Part shown: positions 17,415 to 26,964 of the stretch, piece after piece
Position numbering within the stretch: the stretch's first letter is position 1
How the letters are laid out: every line of letters starts with the position of its first letter
NCBI RefSeq assembly: GCF_900103735.1
Contig: NZ_FMXE01000040.1
Span: forward strand, 1 to 41,653
Reading direction: 5' to 3'
Length of the DNA stretch: 41,653 nt
Origin: Algoriphagus alkaliphilus
Lineage (GTDB): Bacteria > Bacteroidota > Bacteroidia > Cytophagales > Cyclobacteriaceae
Translations under genes and position numbers: made by a program
The notes under the pieces: generated by a model
What the model was told of the DNA's origin: nothing
The model's database searches: none
The model's input: the letters and a program-made list of their open reading frames with translations, nothing else

Positions 17415-18611
17415 ATGAACATCTTCGTCATTAACTCCGGCAGCAGCTCGATCAAGTATCAACTCATTTCCATGCCTGAGGCAAAAGTGATCTGTACAGG
17501 AATGGTAGATCGGATAGGATTGGAAGGCGCAAAATTGGAATACCGGGCTTTTTTGGATTCTGGAGAAGTGCGAAAAGTGTTGGAATTGCTCATTCCCGAT
17601 CATGCTGCCGGGCTGAGGGAGGTGGCAAAGTTGTTGACAGATCCGGCTGTGGGTGTGATTTCCGACCCCGACCAAGTGCATGTTGTGGGACATCGCGTGG
17701 TGCATGGCGGAGAGCGATTTTCCAAAACCCAACTGATCACCGAGGAAGCCAAAGCCAAAATACTGGAGCTATTTCCTTTAGCACCGCTTCACAATCCTGC
17801 AAATTACCTGGGGATCGAAGTTGCGGAGCGGATATTCACCCAAGCCAAACAGGTCGCTGTTTTTGACACTGCTTTTCATCAGACTATGCCTGAGGTGGCC
17901 TTCCGAATGGCCATTCCAAATGAATTCTATACAAAGCATGGGATTCGGGCTTATGGCTTTCATGGCACAAGCCATAAGTACGTTTCCGAGCAGGCAATGG
18001 AGTTTTTTGGTAAAAGGACTTCCAAAATCATTACCATTCACTTAGGTAACGGTTGCAGTATGGCTGCGGTACGGGATGGGAAATGTATCGATTCCAGCAT
18101 GGGTTTGGGCCCGATGAACGGCTTGATTATGGGGACTCGTACAGGAGATATTGATCAGTCCGTGATTTTCCATCTGGTGAATCAACTTGGTTATTCTCTC
18201 GACGAAGTCAATACGATCCTGAACAAGAAAAGTGGAATGCTCGGCCTCACGGGGTTCAGCGATATGCGGGACATCCGCAAGCTGTATGATCAGAAAGAAA
18301 AAGCAGCAATCCTCGCCTACGACATGTATGCCTATCACATCAAAAAATTCATTGGATCCTTCGCTGCAGTACTGAATGGACTCGATGCGATTGTCTTCAC
18401 CGCCGGAGTAGGAGAGAATGATGCGCTGACGCGCAAACTCGTCTGTCAAAATATGGATTTCCTCGGAATCAGACTCGATGAAGCCAAAAATGAAACCCGT
18501 CAAAAAGGCCTACATGAGATCAATACCTCCGAATCTCCGGTAAAAATTCTGGTCATCCCCACCAATGAAGAATTGGAGATTGCCAGACAGTGTTTTGGGT
18601 TGGTGGGCTGA
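17415..18611 (+). CDS. ackA: Acetate kinase
   Basis: 398 residues, the normal length. Starts MNIFVINSGSSSIKYQLI, the ASKHA phosphate loop; VVHGGERF, AVFDTAFHQTMP, YGFHGTSHKYV and MGLGPMNGLIMGTRTGDID are the canonical substrate and ATP sites, and VFTAGVGEND closes the adenine pocket. It converts acetyl phosphate plus ADP to acetate plus ATP, downstream of Pta. The gap to pta (17291-17414) holds ATTGA/CAATCA word repeats rather than a clear promoter or terminator, so co-transcription is likely. Confidence 0.97.
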   Translation: MNIFVINSGSSSIKYQLISMPEAKVICTGMVDRIGLEGAKLEYRAFLDSGEVRKVLELLIPDHAAGLREVAKLLTDPAVGVISDPDQVHVVGHRVVHGGERFSKTQLITEEAKAKILELFPLAPLHNPANYLGIEVAERIFTQAKQVAVFDTAFHQTMPEVAFRMAIPNEFYTKHGIRAYGFHGTSHKYVSEQAMEFFGKRTSKIITIHLGNGCSMAAVRDGKCIDSSMGLGPMNGLIMGTRTGDIDQSVIFHLVNQLGYSLDEVNTILNKKSGMLGLTGFSDMRDIRKLYDQKEKAAILAYDMYAYHIKKFIGSFAAVLNGLDAIVFTAGVGENDALTRKLVCQNMDFLGIRLDEAKNETRQKGLHEINTSESPVKILVIPTNEELEIARQCFGLVG

Positions 18612-18765
18612 GCTTTGTGTTTTCTCGAGAATGAGTTTATCAGAATAATCATCCGATTATATATTGAAAAACAAATTATTATTTCTAAAATAAATGAAAT
18701 AGGGTTTTAATTAATCTGAGGACTGTTCTATTTTAAGATTTTTTATCTGCCAAATTATATATCCG

Positions 18766-18773
18766 TAGCTTTG
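18766..18773 (+). promoter_or_regulatory. Putative -7 promoter element (TAGCTTTG) for the J-domain/KTSC gene
   Basis: An exact match to the Bacteroidota -7 consensus TAnnTTTG, 22 bases before the ATG at 18796, leaving a short leader. No clear -33 TTG is visible. Confidence 0.5.
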
Positions 18774-18795
18774 TAACAGTTTTAAAAAAGCAGCA

Positions 18796-19245
18796 ATGAA
18801 GCGGATAAACGAATACAAGAAACTTTTTAATGTAGAAGGTTCTATAGACCTGAAGAAACTGAAGACCACCTATCGGACTTTGGTGAAAGAATGGCATCCT
18901 GACAAATTCCTGGATGGGGATGAAAAGGCGAAAGAAGCCGAAGAAAAAAGCACCAAAATCATTGACGGGTATCACTTTCTGGTAAGTATTGCGCCGGAAA
19001 CCATCGCTGCAAATCTTGAGGAGTACACCAAAACCGCTACCGAATCCGGAATCGCTGACTTTCACTACAAAAATCAGGTGCTTGAAATCACTTTTTTGGA
19101 TGGAAACACCTATGAGTATTTTGGCGTGTCAAAAAACACCTACACCAAGTTTATCAATTCAGACAACACCTACCGCTTTGCCAGAAGGAATATTTTGAGT
19201 GCGCATACTTATAGGAAATCCAAGAAGACTTTGGAGACGGCTTAA
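18796..19245 (+). CDS. J-domain/KTSC-domain fusion protein
   Basis: 149 residues. The N-terminal ~65 residues are a J domain with the HPD motif (KTTYRTLVKEWHPDKFLDG), which in the family stimulates an Hsp70/DnaK ATPase. The C-terminal ~60 residues are a KTSC domain (VLEITFLDGNTYEYFGVSKNTYTKFINSDN...FARRNILSAHTY), a small fold linked to RNA or translation-related proteins in other contexts. A DnaJ-like recruiting module on a KTSC domain suggests chaperone targeting; the partner is unknown. It is a single gene with its own -7-like motif at 18766-18773. Confidence 0.85.
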   Translation: MKRINEYKKLFNVEGSIDLKKLKTTYRTLVKEWHPDKFLDGDEKAKEAEEKSTKIIDGYHFLVSIAPETIAANLEEYTKTATESGIADFHYKNQVLEITFLDGNTYEYFGVSKNTYTKFINSDNTYRFARRNILSAHTYRKSKKTLETA

Positions 19246-19476
19246 GGCCTGGCTTTAAGCGGTTTATTATTTTTAACCATTCAGAGAATTAAGGGCATTA
19301 AGCTTTTGGAATCTTTACCCTGTTAAGGGTCTCCGCTTATCGAAAGCAGTGATACTATGAAAGGCCAAATCCTAAGTAACGAATCAAGTGAAAGGAACAC
19401 TCATTTGGGCGGGATTTGATTTGCCTAAGTGAAGATTGAAACTCGATTTGCTTGCGCTAAATTTTTGAATAATTTT

Positions 19477-20343
19477 TTAAGTCGGCTCAATATGGATCAG
19501 CACATGACCAAGTTGTGGGATTTCTCTGCGCAGCGTGTCCTTAAGCTTATGGGCGATCTCGTGCCCCTCTGTCACGGTCAAGTCCCCTCTGACATGTGCG
19601 TGTAAATCCACGTGATAGGTCATGCCTGCTTTGCGGATAAAACACTTTTCGGTTCCCTCAATTCCCTCAACTTTCAGCGAAATTTTCCGAATCTCCTTTG
19701 TGAGTTCAGTGAAGTTATTTTCATCCATCACTTCACCCAAAGCAGGCCTGAAAATCCCGTAGCAATTGTACAGGATAAATCCACAAGCCAACAAAGCCGC
19801 GTAATCGTCTGCTACCTCGAATCCTTCTCCTCCGAAAATAGCGATCGAAATACCGATAAATGCGGCGATTGAAGTGATGGCGTCTGCTCGGTGATGCCAA
19901 GCCTCAGCTTTTAGTGAGGAACTTTTGAGTTTTTTGCTCCGGTTAATGACCACCTGATAGGAAATTTCCTTCCATATAATGATCCCTCCGAGGACAATCA
20001 AAGTCCAAGGTGAAGGTAATTCGTGTGGAGTCTGTATGTTTTTGATGGACTGCCAAGCGATCGTAAATGCTGAGATGATCAGAAATGCGACGACTAAGAA
20101 AGTGATCAAAGGTTCTGCTTTACCGTGTCCATAGGGATGGTTTTCGTCTGCAGGCCGCTCAGCATATTTCAAACCCAGTAAAACGAGGAAAGAGGAAAAA
20201 ATATCTACCGTAGATTCGATGCCATCGGCGATCAGCGCAAATGAATTCCCAAAAATCCCGGAAAGAAACTTGACACCTGCTAAAACAGCATTTCCCAAAA
20301 TGCTGAAAATGACCGTTCGTATAGCAAGATTGGACTTAGACAT
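19477..20343 (-). CDS. Cation diffusion facilitator (CDF) family metal transporter
   Basis: 288 residues with about six membrane segments in the first 200 and a cytoplasmic C-terminal domain (VDLHAHVRGDLTVTEGHEIAHKL). The metal site residues sit in E43-x3-D47 (ADGIESTVD) in TM2 and H150-x3-D154 (HHRAD) in TM5; the glutamate at 43 replaces the usual Asp or His. NHPYGHGKAEPL is the family motif between TM2 and TM3. CDF proteins export Zn, Fe, Co or Mn by proton antiport; the ion cannot be told from the sequence. It is a lone gene, converging on the J-domain/KTSC gene. Confidence 0.9.
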   Translation of the reverse strand: MSKSNLAIRTVIFSILGNAVLAGVKFLSGIFGNSFALIADGIESTVDIFSSFLVLLGLKYAERPADENHPYGHGKAEPLITFLVVAFLIISAFTIAWQSIKNIQTPHELPSPWTLIVLGGIIIWKEISYQVVINRSKKLKSSSLKAEAWHHRADAITSIAAFIGISIAIFGGEGFEVADDYAALLACGFILYNCYGIFRPALGEVMDENNFTELTKEIRKISLKVEGIEGTEKCFIRKAGMTYHVDLHAHVRGDLTVTEGHEIAHKLKDTLRREIPQLGHVLIHIEPT

Positions 20344-20702
20344 GTTCGAAAGTACAATCTACAAGGTTAAAATCAGGCATTTTTAGGCAGTTCCGGATAA
20401 ATTTCTTGTTTGGTCTTCCAAACTATTGGTACGACGACCTTCCGACATCTGCCATTTAAAGGCAGTACTTTGACATCTCGTTTTTCCGTACTTACTTCCG
20501 GAAATTCACAATAAATTACTCCTGTTAGGAAAGGTTTGGCTTTTATTAACTCCTTTCCAATCACAGCTTTTTCGCCAAAATTCCCAATTTTCAGGTGTTT
20601 TGGCAGTATTTGAATTTGAAACTATTATTTTGCCACTGAAAGCGAGTGGTGGAAGAACTTCCCAAGCTAGAGTGAACAAACTATAACCACTTACCTGTCC
20701 AA
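20344..20702. other. Intergenic stretch with no convincing gene
   Basis: 359 bases between the divergent CDF transporter and the glycan cassette. Two minus-strand frames (20373-20564 and 20506-20715) are open, but neither resembles a known protein and they overlap each other. The region should hold the promoters of both flanking genes; no exact TAnnTTTG element is evident. Confidence 0.5.
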
Positions 20703-21620
20703 ATGCACCTGTCAATCATTTCACCCGTCTACAATGGAGAATTAATACTTCATGAGCTTATTGAACGCATCCACCTTGCTGTTGAACCGCTCAATCATGA
20801 CTTTGAAATAATTTTGGTGGACGATTTTTCCCCGGACCGGTCTTGGGAGAGTATCGAAAATTTGGTTGGAAAATTCCCTAAAGTCAGGGGAATCAAATTA
20901 AGTCGGAATTTCGGGCAACATTATGCCATCACTGCCGGACTGGATAATGCCAAAGGAGAATGGGTTGTGGTGATGGACTGTGATCTTCAGGATCTGCCCG
21001 AAGAGATTCCAAACCTTTACTCCAAAGCCCAAGAAGGTAATGATGTCGTCTTGGCAAGAAGAATTATCAGAAAGGACGGTTTTTTTAAAAAACTTTCGTC
21101 CAAACTATTCTATCGAACCCTCGCATGGCTCACTGGTTCCCAACAGGATGAGTCTATCGCTAATTTTGGAATCTATCATAAAAAAGTCATTGTCGAAATT
21201 GTGAAGATGCGCGAAAGTATTCGCTATTTTCCGACTATGGTGCGCTGGGTTGGCTTTAAGCAAACTTCTATCTCAGTAAATCACGGGGCAAACGAAGACC
21301 GTAAGAGTAGTTATAACTTTAAGCGTTTGTTCAATTTGGCATTGGATATCATATTGGCTTACAGTGATAAACCACTCAGGTTGACAGTAAAACTTGGCTT
21401 TGTAGTCTCCTTCTCAGGGTTTCTTTTTGCCTTGTTTACCTTTATCAAATACCTGAATGGAGATATTATCGTCAAGGGATACGCCAGTCTAATTATTTCG
21501 CTCTGGCTGCTTGCAGGATTCATCCTGATGACTTTAGGAATCGTTGGACTTTATGTAGGCAAGACCTTTGAAGGAGTAAAAAACAGACCAATATATATCG
21601 TTGAAAAAACGACTGAGTAG
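20703..21620 (+). CDS. ArnC/GtrB-like polyprenyl-phosphate glycosyltransferase (GT2)
   Basis: 305 residues. GT2 fold at 1-220: IISPVYNGE, IILVDDFSPD, the family block LSRNFGQHYAITAGLDNAKGEWVVVMDCDLQDLPEEIP with D92 and D94 of the DxD region, closely like ArnC. Two C-terminal membrane segments (about 230-250 and 263-285) complete the ArnC/GtrB/DPM1 architecture. Such enzymes move a sugar from a nucleotide donor to undecaprenyl phosphate, to be used by a GT-C transferase outside the membrane. The neighbours (WecD-like, WecE-like, two GT-C-like membrane proteins) suggest the sugar is a 4-acetamido-4,6-dideoxyhexose; that is inference. Confidence 0.9.
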   Translation: MHLSIISPVYNGELILHELIERIHLAVEPLNHDFEIILVDDFSPDRSWESIENLVGKFPKVRGIKLSRNFGQHYAITAGLDNAKGEWVVVMDCDLQDLPEEIPNLYSKAQEGNDVVLARRIIRKDGFFKKLSSKLFYRTLAWLTGSQQDESIANFGIYHKKVIVEIVKMRESIRYFPTMVRWVGFKQTSISVNHGANEDRKSSYNFKRLFNLALDIILAYSDKPLRLTVKLGFVVSFSGFLFALFTFIKYLNGDIIVKGYASLIISLWLLAGFILMTLGIVGLYVGKTFEGVKNRPIYIVEKTTE

Positions 21621-21702
21621 GGGATAAGTGTTATATATTGACTTTGTGGAACACTCACAGGACAGTGGTCCAACCATTCGATGATAAGGAAGAATTACCC
21701 CA

Positions 21703-22386
21703 ATGATTATCCAAACACTAGCTTTTGATTCCCAATTATTTGGATATCCGGTGGGTAAATTCCAAGCGGACAAAGAAACTAATTGGGATAGTTTTTTGGA
21801 AAAGGCTAAGCCTTATCAATTGATTTATGTTTTTTCGGATTCTGAAATCCCCAATCCCCCCGATTTCCTCCGTTTTGTGAACTCCAAGTATGTATTTGGA
21901 AAAAAATTAACTGAAGTAAGAAAGGAGAAAAAGGCAGAATTAACCATAGAACCTTATTCCGGAGCCCTTTCTGATAAGCTTTTGGATTTAGCTTTGCAAA
22001 GCGGAGAATATTCGAGATTTAAAACTGATCCAAGATTGAGCTCCGGTGAGTATGAAAAACTCTATCGACTTTGGATCGAAAAGGCACTTCTGGAAGACAT
22101 GGTACTGGTGGATTCGAGCCATTCAGGCCTCGTTACCCTTTCTGTCTCCGACCATATTGCATCAATCGGATTGATAGCAGTGGATGTTAAAGGTAGAGGA
22201 CTTGGAATTGGAAAAGCTCTATTGAGAGCAGCAGAGGAAAAAGCGATAACGCTGGGAGCTATCGATATGAAGATATCCACCCAAGGGGAAAATCGAGCTG
22301 CTGTCCAATTTTACAAGGTCAATGACTATCAACTAATGGAGAGTAGCATGAATTATCATTTTTTTAATGTCAATAAGTTACCTTAA
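21703..22386 (+). CDS. GNAT N-acetyltransferase, WecD/RffC-like
   Basis: 227 residues. The N-terminal part resembles WecD (LAFDSQLFGYPVGKFQ), and YSRFKTDPRLSSGEYEKLYRLWIEKAL matches the WecD substrate-side helix. The GNAT acetyl-CoA loop is VKGRGLGIGKALLRAAEEKA, followed by NRAAVQFYKVNDY. WecD acetylates TDP-4-amino-4,6-dideoxygalactose to TDP-Fuc4NAc. It is next to a WecE-like aminotransferase that would make exactly that substrate, so the assignment is well supported by context; sequence similarity alone would suggest a generic sugar N-acetyltransferase. Confidence 0.75.
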   Translation: MIIQTLAFDSQLFGYPVGKFQADKETNWDSFLEKAKPYQLIYVFSDSEIPNPPDFLRFVNSKYVFGKKLTEVRKEKKAELTIEPYSGALSDKLLDLALQSGEYSRFKTDPRLSSGEYEKLYRLWIEKALLEDMVLVDSSHSGLVTLSVSDHIASIGLIAVDVKGRGLGIGKALLRAAEEKAITLGAIDMKISTQGENRAAVQFYKVNDYQLMESSMNYHFFNVNKLP

Positions 22387-22427
22387 AATCTCAAAAAACA
22401 GTTTTAAAAGCCAAAATCCAAAGCTGC

Positions 22428-23612
22428 ATGATAATTCCATTCAATAAACCTTTTTTAACCGGGAATGAAATTGAATACATTCAGCAGGCTGTAGCATCAG
22501 GTAAAATCTCCGGAAACGGCGACTTTACTCGGCTTTGTCAGGATTATTTCAAGCAACGCTTCGGGTTTCATAAGTGCCTCCTGACGACCTCATGTACAGA
22601 TGCGCTGGAAATGGCCTCCATTCTGCTAGAAATCGGACCCGGCGATGAAGTGATCATGCCCTGTTACACCTTTGTCTCCACAGCAAATGCGTTTGTACTC
22701 CGGGGTGCAAAAATAGTTTTGGTTGACAGCCTACCTGATCATCCCAATATGGATGTGACACAAGTTGAGGGATTGATCACAGAAAAAACCAAAGCTATAA
22801 TAGTCGTTCATTATGCGGGATATGCCGTAGATATCGATCTGATCATGGAACTGTCTGAAAAGTATGGGATCAAAGTAGTAGAAGATGCCGCCCAAGCGAT
22901 AGATAGTTTTTACAAGGAAAAGCCTTTGGGGGGAATTGGTCATTTAGGAACGTTTAGTTTCCATGAAACCAAGAACATTCAAAGTGGTGAGGGAGGTATG
23001 CTGGTGATTAATGACCCAAGCCTGGCAAAAAGAGCTGAGGTTATTTGGGAAAAAGGGACAGATAGAGCTGCGTTTTTCAGAGGCGAAATTGACAAATATG
23101 GCTGGGTAGATGTGGGAAGTAGCTTCCTGCCTTCTGAAATTACAGCGGCTTTTTTATGGGCCCAGCTTGAGCAATTGGATGTTATTCAGGCGCAACGAAA
23201 AATTGTTTGGGAAGATTACTTTCAGGCTTTCAGTAAATTCGAAATCAAGTCTAAACTCCTGTCAAAGAATTATCTTGAGCTATTGAAAAAGGAGGCGGAG
23301 CTATTCTCCTTCACTTTCCCTGCACCCTCAAAAATGGCCAATGCGCATATTTTTTTCCTTGTTTTTGAGAACATCCATTCCAGGACAGCTTACATATCTT
23401 ATCTCAAATCAAAAGGGATCTTGGGTGTGTTTCACTACCAATCCCTGCATCAATCGCCTTTTTTCAAAAAACGGTTTCCTGAATCCAATTCCTTGGCCGC
23501 TAACTTCCCTAATTCAGATCGGTTTTCAGACTGCTTGCTCAGACTTCCTCTTTTTCACGAGCTTCCGAGATTGTCTTTTGAGTTTTTTCCAACCGGGGAT
23601 TCAAGGGAATAG
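22428..23612 (+). CDS. wecE: dTDP-4-amino-4,6-dideoxygalactose transaminase (WecE/RffA-like)
   Basis: 394 residues of the DegT/DnrJ/EryC1 fold. Very close to E. coli WecE in IPFN-P---G-E--Y-Q-A--SGK, LLTTSCTDALEMASILL, VIMPCYTFVSTANAFVLRGAKIV, VVEDAAQ, and the PLP-lysine block FSFHETKNIQSGEGG (K182). WecE transfers an amino group from glutamate to C4 of dTDP-4-keto-6-deoxy-D-glucose, giving the galacto amine. The donor pathway genes rmlA/rmlB are not in the window. It is followed 270 bases later by two GT-C-like membrane proteins. Confidence 0.88.
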   Translation: MIIPFNKPFLTGNEIEYIQQAVASGKISGNGDFTRLCQDYFKQRFGFHKCLLTTSCTDALEMASILLEIGPGDEVIMPCYTFVSTANAFVLRGAKIVLVDSLPDHPNMDVTQVEGLITEKTKAIIVVHYAGYAVDIDLIMELSEKYGIKVVEDAAQAIDSFYKEKPLGGIGHLGTFSFHETKNIQSGEGGMLVINDPSLAKRAEVIWEKGTDRAAFFRGEIDKYGWVDVGSSFLPSEITAAFLWAQLEQLDVIQAQRKIVWEDYFQAFSKFEIKSKLLSKNYLELLKKEAELFSFTFPAPSKMANAHIFFLVFENIHSRTAYISYLKSKGILGVFHYQSLHQSPFFKKRFPESNSLAANFPNSDRFSDCLLRLPLFHELPRLSFEFFPTGDSRE

Positions 23613-23882
23613 AGGGATCCGCAGGCTATCGGAGGAGATAAATGGGATGAGACATGAGATCCGGAAAGTTGATTTTCGGTAAAAAACGAGTTTTTGTGAA
23701 GTGTTAAGCCTGTTTATTCAAAGAATTTCAAATCAGTCAATTTTTTTCTGCTTTCTCATTTTAGCATTTTGATTATCAATACTTGACCAATTTAGCAATT
23801 AGACCATTCCTCTTTCTACTCGACGCAAACTGGCAGAATTAATAAAATCACCTAAATTGACAAGTCTATTCCTAACTCGATT

Positions 23883-25385
23883 TTGGCGGATTCTACCAAT
23901 AAATTCTTATTTCTGGCAGTCCTTTCAGTCCTTATTTTGGTTGGTCTAGCCCTGCCCAAAGGATTTGATATCTCCGACGAGGGATTGTATGTACTACTGG
24001 CGCACCCCCTTCAGGAAAACAATGCAGGAATATTCAATTACGATCTGTTTTTCAAGGGATTTTACCAATGTACAGGAATCCACTTTGGAATTATCGGCCT
24101 CAGAATATTGCGATTGATTTCTTATGTGGTAGCAGCTTTGGCGTTCTCCTTTTTTTGGAAAAACATAGTCGAAGAGAAGGGCCTCTCATTCAAAATCGCG
24201 ATGATATCCTTTCTTGGGATTTCTGCCGGATATGGATTTCTGCCTTCCAGTCTTTCCTATAATTCCTTATCGGTGTGCCTAACTGGGCTGTGGTTAGCTT
24301 GTGTTTCTTTTAAAACAAAATCTCCCCTTTTGAAGGTACTGGTATTGGGGCTAATTCTGGGTCTTTTGGTCTATGTTAAAGTGACGACTGCTCTACTATT
24401 AGGCTTAATATCTGTTTCGATCCTTATTTATGAAGATAAAAAATCAATCAGTAGTCTAATCCTGTTGTTTGTACCCTTTGTTGTATTGGAATTGGCATTT
24501 TTCTTATTCTTGGATACTTTTTCAACACTCCGAATGATTCAAGGCCTTGAATTCACTGTTTCGAGGCCTGATTATGGATTTTTGATTCTAGTCAAACATA
24601 CTTTTTTTGGGTTTTTTTGGTGCTTTTTAGTTTTTCTGTCAACTCTTATTTTGAAAAAAATCAGCCCCAATCCCCGGATTAATTTGGGAATTACGGTTTT
24701 TATTTTAGTTCTGATCTTCATCCAAACGCGCATCACTGAGGAATGGAATCATATTTTCTTATTGATAATGCCTCTGATTTTCGGGGTCTTGGTTCATTCG
24801 AAATTGACTGCTTTGACCCTTTCTTCCAGAAAGTATTGGGTGCTTTTATTGCTCTTTTTACCATTCATCCTTCACTTTGGAAGCAATGTTTATTGGCTTC
24901 GCCTGGGGATTCATTATTGGATCTTTTGGTGCCTTGCTGCCATGATCTGGCTCGACGAGGTTTATCCATTTGCGGAGAAATACTTGGTGTATTTTATTTC
25001 CTTTTCTTCACTGATTCTGGTGTTAAATGGACTTTGGTTGAGTCCTTTTGCCCAGAAAAGTAGTTGGAAGGCCACTGAAAAATGGGAATACCTTCCGGGA
25101 AAAAGCATATTTCTTACCCCTCAACAAGTCTTTCAGCTAAAGGCTATAAAAAATCAAATGCCGGATGAAAGTCCTTCGACTGTCCTTGCGGCCTACCGGA
25201 TACCGGGTATTCCTTACCTTTTGGGCAAAACTATTCCGATCAGCCCCGGATTTTGGGACAAAACGCAACTGGAGAACTATTTTCCGAAGGGAATTCAGGA
25301 AAGTGTTTTGCTTTACTACCCATTGGATGAATTGCCTGCCGGTGAATACGGGAAGATTATTTTAATTCCCGATTTTGATGAATAA
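23883..25385 (+). CDS. Multi-pass membrane protein, GT-C-like (glycan cassette)
   Basis: 500 residues from a TTG at 23883; the frame is open back to 23856 with no ATG, so the exact start is uncertain. About 11-12 membrane helices run to residue ~385, with a soluble tail of about 110 residues at the end (KNQMPDESPSTVLAAYRIPG). The first external loop carries acidic residues in FDISDEGLYVLLAHPL, where GT-C enzymes such as ArnT place a catalytic acid, but no family was recognised. It may be a sugar transferase using polyprenyl-phosphate donors, or a polymer-related membrane protein. It is followed 16 bases later by a second membrane protein. Confidence 0.7.
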   Translation: MADSTNKFLFLAVLSVLILVGLALPKGFDISDEGLYVLLAHPLQENNAGIFNYDLFFKGFYQCTGIHFGIIGLRILRLISYVVAALAFSFFWKNIVEEKGLSFKIAMISFLGISAGYGFLPSSLSYNSLSVCLTGLWLACVSFKTKSPLLKVLVLGLILGLLVYVKVTTALLLGLISVSILIYEDKKSISSLILLFVPFVVLELAFFLFLDTFSTLRMIQGLEFTVSRPDYGFLILVKHTFFGFFWCFLVFLSTLILKKISPNPRINLGITVFILVLIFIQTRITEEWNHIFLLIMPLIFGVLVHSKLTALTLSSRKYWVLLLLFLPFILHFGSNVYWLRLGIHYWIFWCLAAMIWLDEVYPFAEKYLVYFISFSSLILVLNGLWLSPFAQKSSWKATEKWEYLPGKSIFLTPQQVFQLKAIKNQMPDESPSTVLAAYRIPGIPYLLGKTIPISPGFWDKTQLENYFPKGIQESVLLYYPLDELPAGEYGKIILIPDFDE

Positions 25386-25401
25386 TCTTATGGCTGCTTA
25401 G

Positions 25402-26955
25402 ATGATTAAGGACTCAATACGTACCCACATTCCGCTTGTAATTGGCCTACTTGCCATTGCCTCGGTGTGGCTTTTGCCTTGGAGGTTTCAAGTCAATGAT
25501 GATGTGGTGATGATGTGGTTGGTGTCCGGAGCTTATACCGGAATTCCCGAATCTTATGCTGTTTTCATTCATCCTTTGCTGAGTTGGTTTTTTTCCCTGT
25601 TGTATTGGTCTTTTCCACTGGCCAATTGGTACGCGGGAACTTGGTTTTGGACGATAGGGATTTCTTTCTTTTTGATTTTTAAAAAACTGGAATTCAGCAG
25701 TAATCCTGTTGTCTTTAAGAGATTTCTCCTGGTGGTGATCCTTGCACTGTGCCTTCATTTTTGCTATTTCCTACAGTTTACACAAGTAGCAGGATTGGCA
25801 TGCTTGGCTTCATTGGTTCATCTTTTCGGGATAGGAGGTAATAAAAACCGGATCTTGTCAGGGATAGCCTTGGGTCTTTTTGTTCTCGCTTTATTGATTC
25901 GCTGGGAAGCAGTTGTATTGGTAGGTATTGGGTTTTTAGCATGGAAAGTGAGCCGTTTTGGGTCTCAATTTTTTCAGAATAATTTAAAAAATCTTGTATT
26001 TATAGTGGTTTCATTTGGTGTGGTGTTGGTTGGAAAGCTGTTCTGGGAAAGCCAATCAGAATTTGTGGATTTTCTGGAATTCAATAAGGCGAGAGCTTCG
26101 GTGATTGACCATCCTGTTTTCAGACAGGATGTGGTTAAAGATGAAATTGACCGAAATTCTGATTGGTATTTTTTTGCAAACTGGTATTTTGAAGAAGGGT
26201 TTCCGACTATAGATCAGCTCCATGCAAAAAAAACAGAACTAGACGCGCGTTTGCTTAGTGTAGCGGAGGTCTCCAATTCCCTGAAAAGACTCTTTCAAAT
26301 TCAAAAAACTGAGGCTTTTAAGTCTTTGTTGATCCTGGTTTTTGTGGGTTCATTTTGGCTGATCTATTTTGATACTAGGCGTGCAATCATTTTTGCCTTG
26401 GCGTGGTTGGTGTTTTTCTTTTTGTTTAATCACTTTTTCCTCATTCAAGGAAGAGTCATTGTCGTGTTTTTTCTCCCCTTTTTGATTCCAATTCTGGAAT
26501 TTCAAGGGGATTTGAAAGGGAATATGAAATGGAAAATTGGATCGCTAATCCTTTTTACAGCTTTGATAGTGCACACAATTAATTTTCTAAAGGAGGCAGA
26601 AGGCAGGAAACAGATGGATAAAGAATTCATTCAGCTGAGTGAGGGGATAAGAGCAGGTGATCCGATTTTTGTAGAAGGATACCACTCTCATAACTCCACA
26701 TTGATGTATTCTTTGGCTCATCCTGCTCCAATGATTGTTACAGGATGGATTGCCAGGAGCCCTTTTCAGCAAAGAGCTCTCAGAAGGTTTGGGCTCAATC
26801 GGTTTGGAGAGATGGAGCACTACGCTCTATTTTCGGTCGTCGGTCAAACTGAGATAGTTTTCCCCAGATATGCTAACCACGCTTTTGGTACATTCGAACT
26901 GGAAAAGGTCAGCTCAAGTAAAAACTTCGTGCTTCAGGAGTTTATTAAAAAATGA
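25402..26955 (+). CDS. Multi-pass membrane protein, GT-C-like (glycan cassette)
   Basis: 517 residues; starts 16 bases after the previous membrane protein. Roughly ten membrane helices, with an external loop after TM1 carrying VNDDVVMMWLVSGAYTGIPESY, a pair of acidic residues of the kind used by GT-C enzymes. A soluble insert (about 220-300) and a soluble tail (about 400-517) are present. Not recognised beyond the GT-C-like layout. Its position after the ArnC-like and WecE-like genes suggests it transfers or polymerises the lipid-linked sugar outside the inner membrane; alternatives include an O-antigen ligase-like or polymerase protein. Confidence 0.68.
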   Translation: MIKDSIRTHIPLVIGLLAIASVWLLPWRFQVNDDVVMMWLVSGAYTGIPESYAVFIHPLLSWFFSLLYWSFPLANWYAGTWFWTIGISFFLIFKKLEFSSNPVVFKRFLLVVILALCLHFCYFLQFTQVAGLACLASLVHLFGIGGNKNRILSGIALGLFVLALLIRWEAVVLVGIGFLAWKVSRFGSQFFQNNLKNLVFIVVSFGVVLVGKLFWESQSEFVDFLEFNKARASVIDHPVFRQDVVKDEIDRNSDWYFFANWYFEEGFPTIDQLHAKKTELDARLLSVAEVSNSLKRLFQIQKTEAFKSLLILVFVGSFWLIYFDTRRAIIFALAWLVFFFLFNHFFLIQGRVIVVFFLPFLIPILEFQGDLKGNMKWKIGSLILFTALIVHTINFLKEAEGRKQMDKEFIQLSEGIRAGDPIFVEGYHSHNSTLMYSLAHPAPMIVTGWIARSPFQQRALRRFGLNRFGEMEHYALFSVVGQTEIVFPRYANHAFGTFELEKVSSSKNFVLQEFIKK

Positions 26956-26964
26956 ATTTTTGGT

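Noticed and set aside
20373..20715. Minus-strand frames suggesting a decayed gene between the CDF transporter and the glycan cassette
   Set aside because: Two overlapping frames without a recognisable motif; too little support to call a gene or pseudogene.
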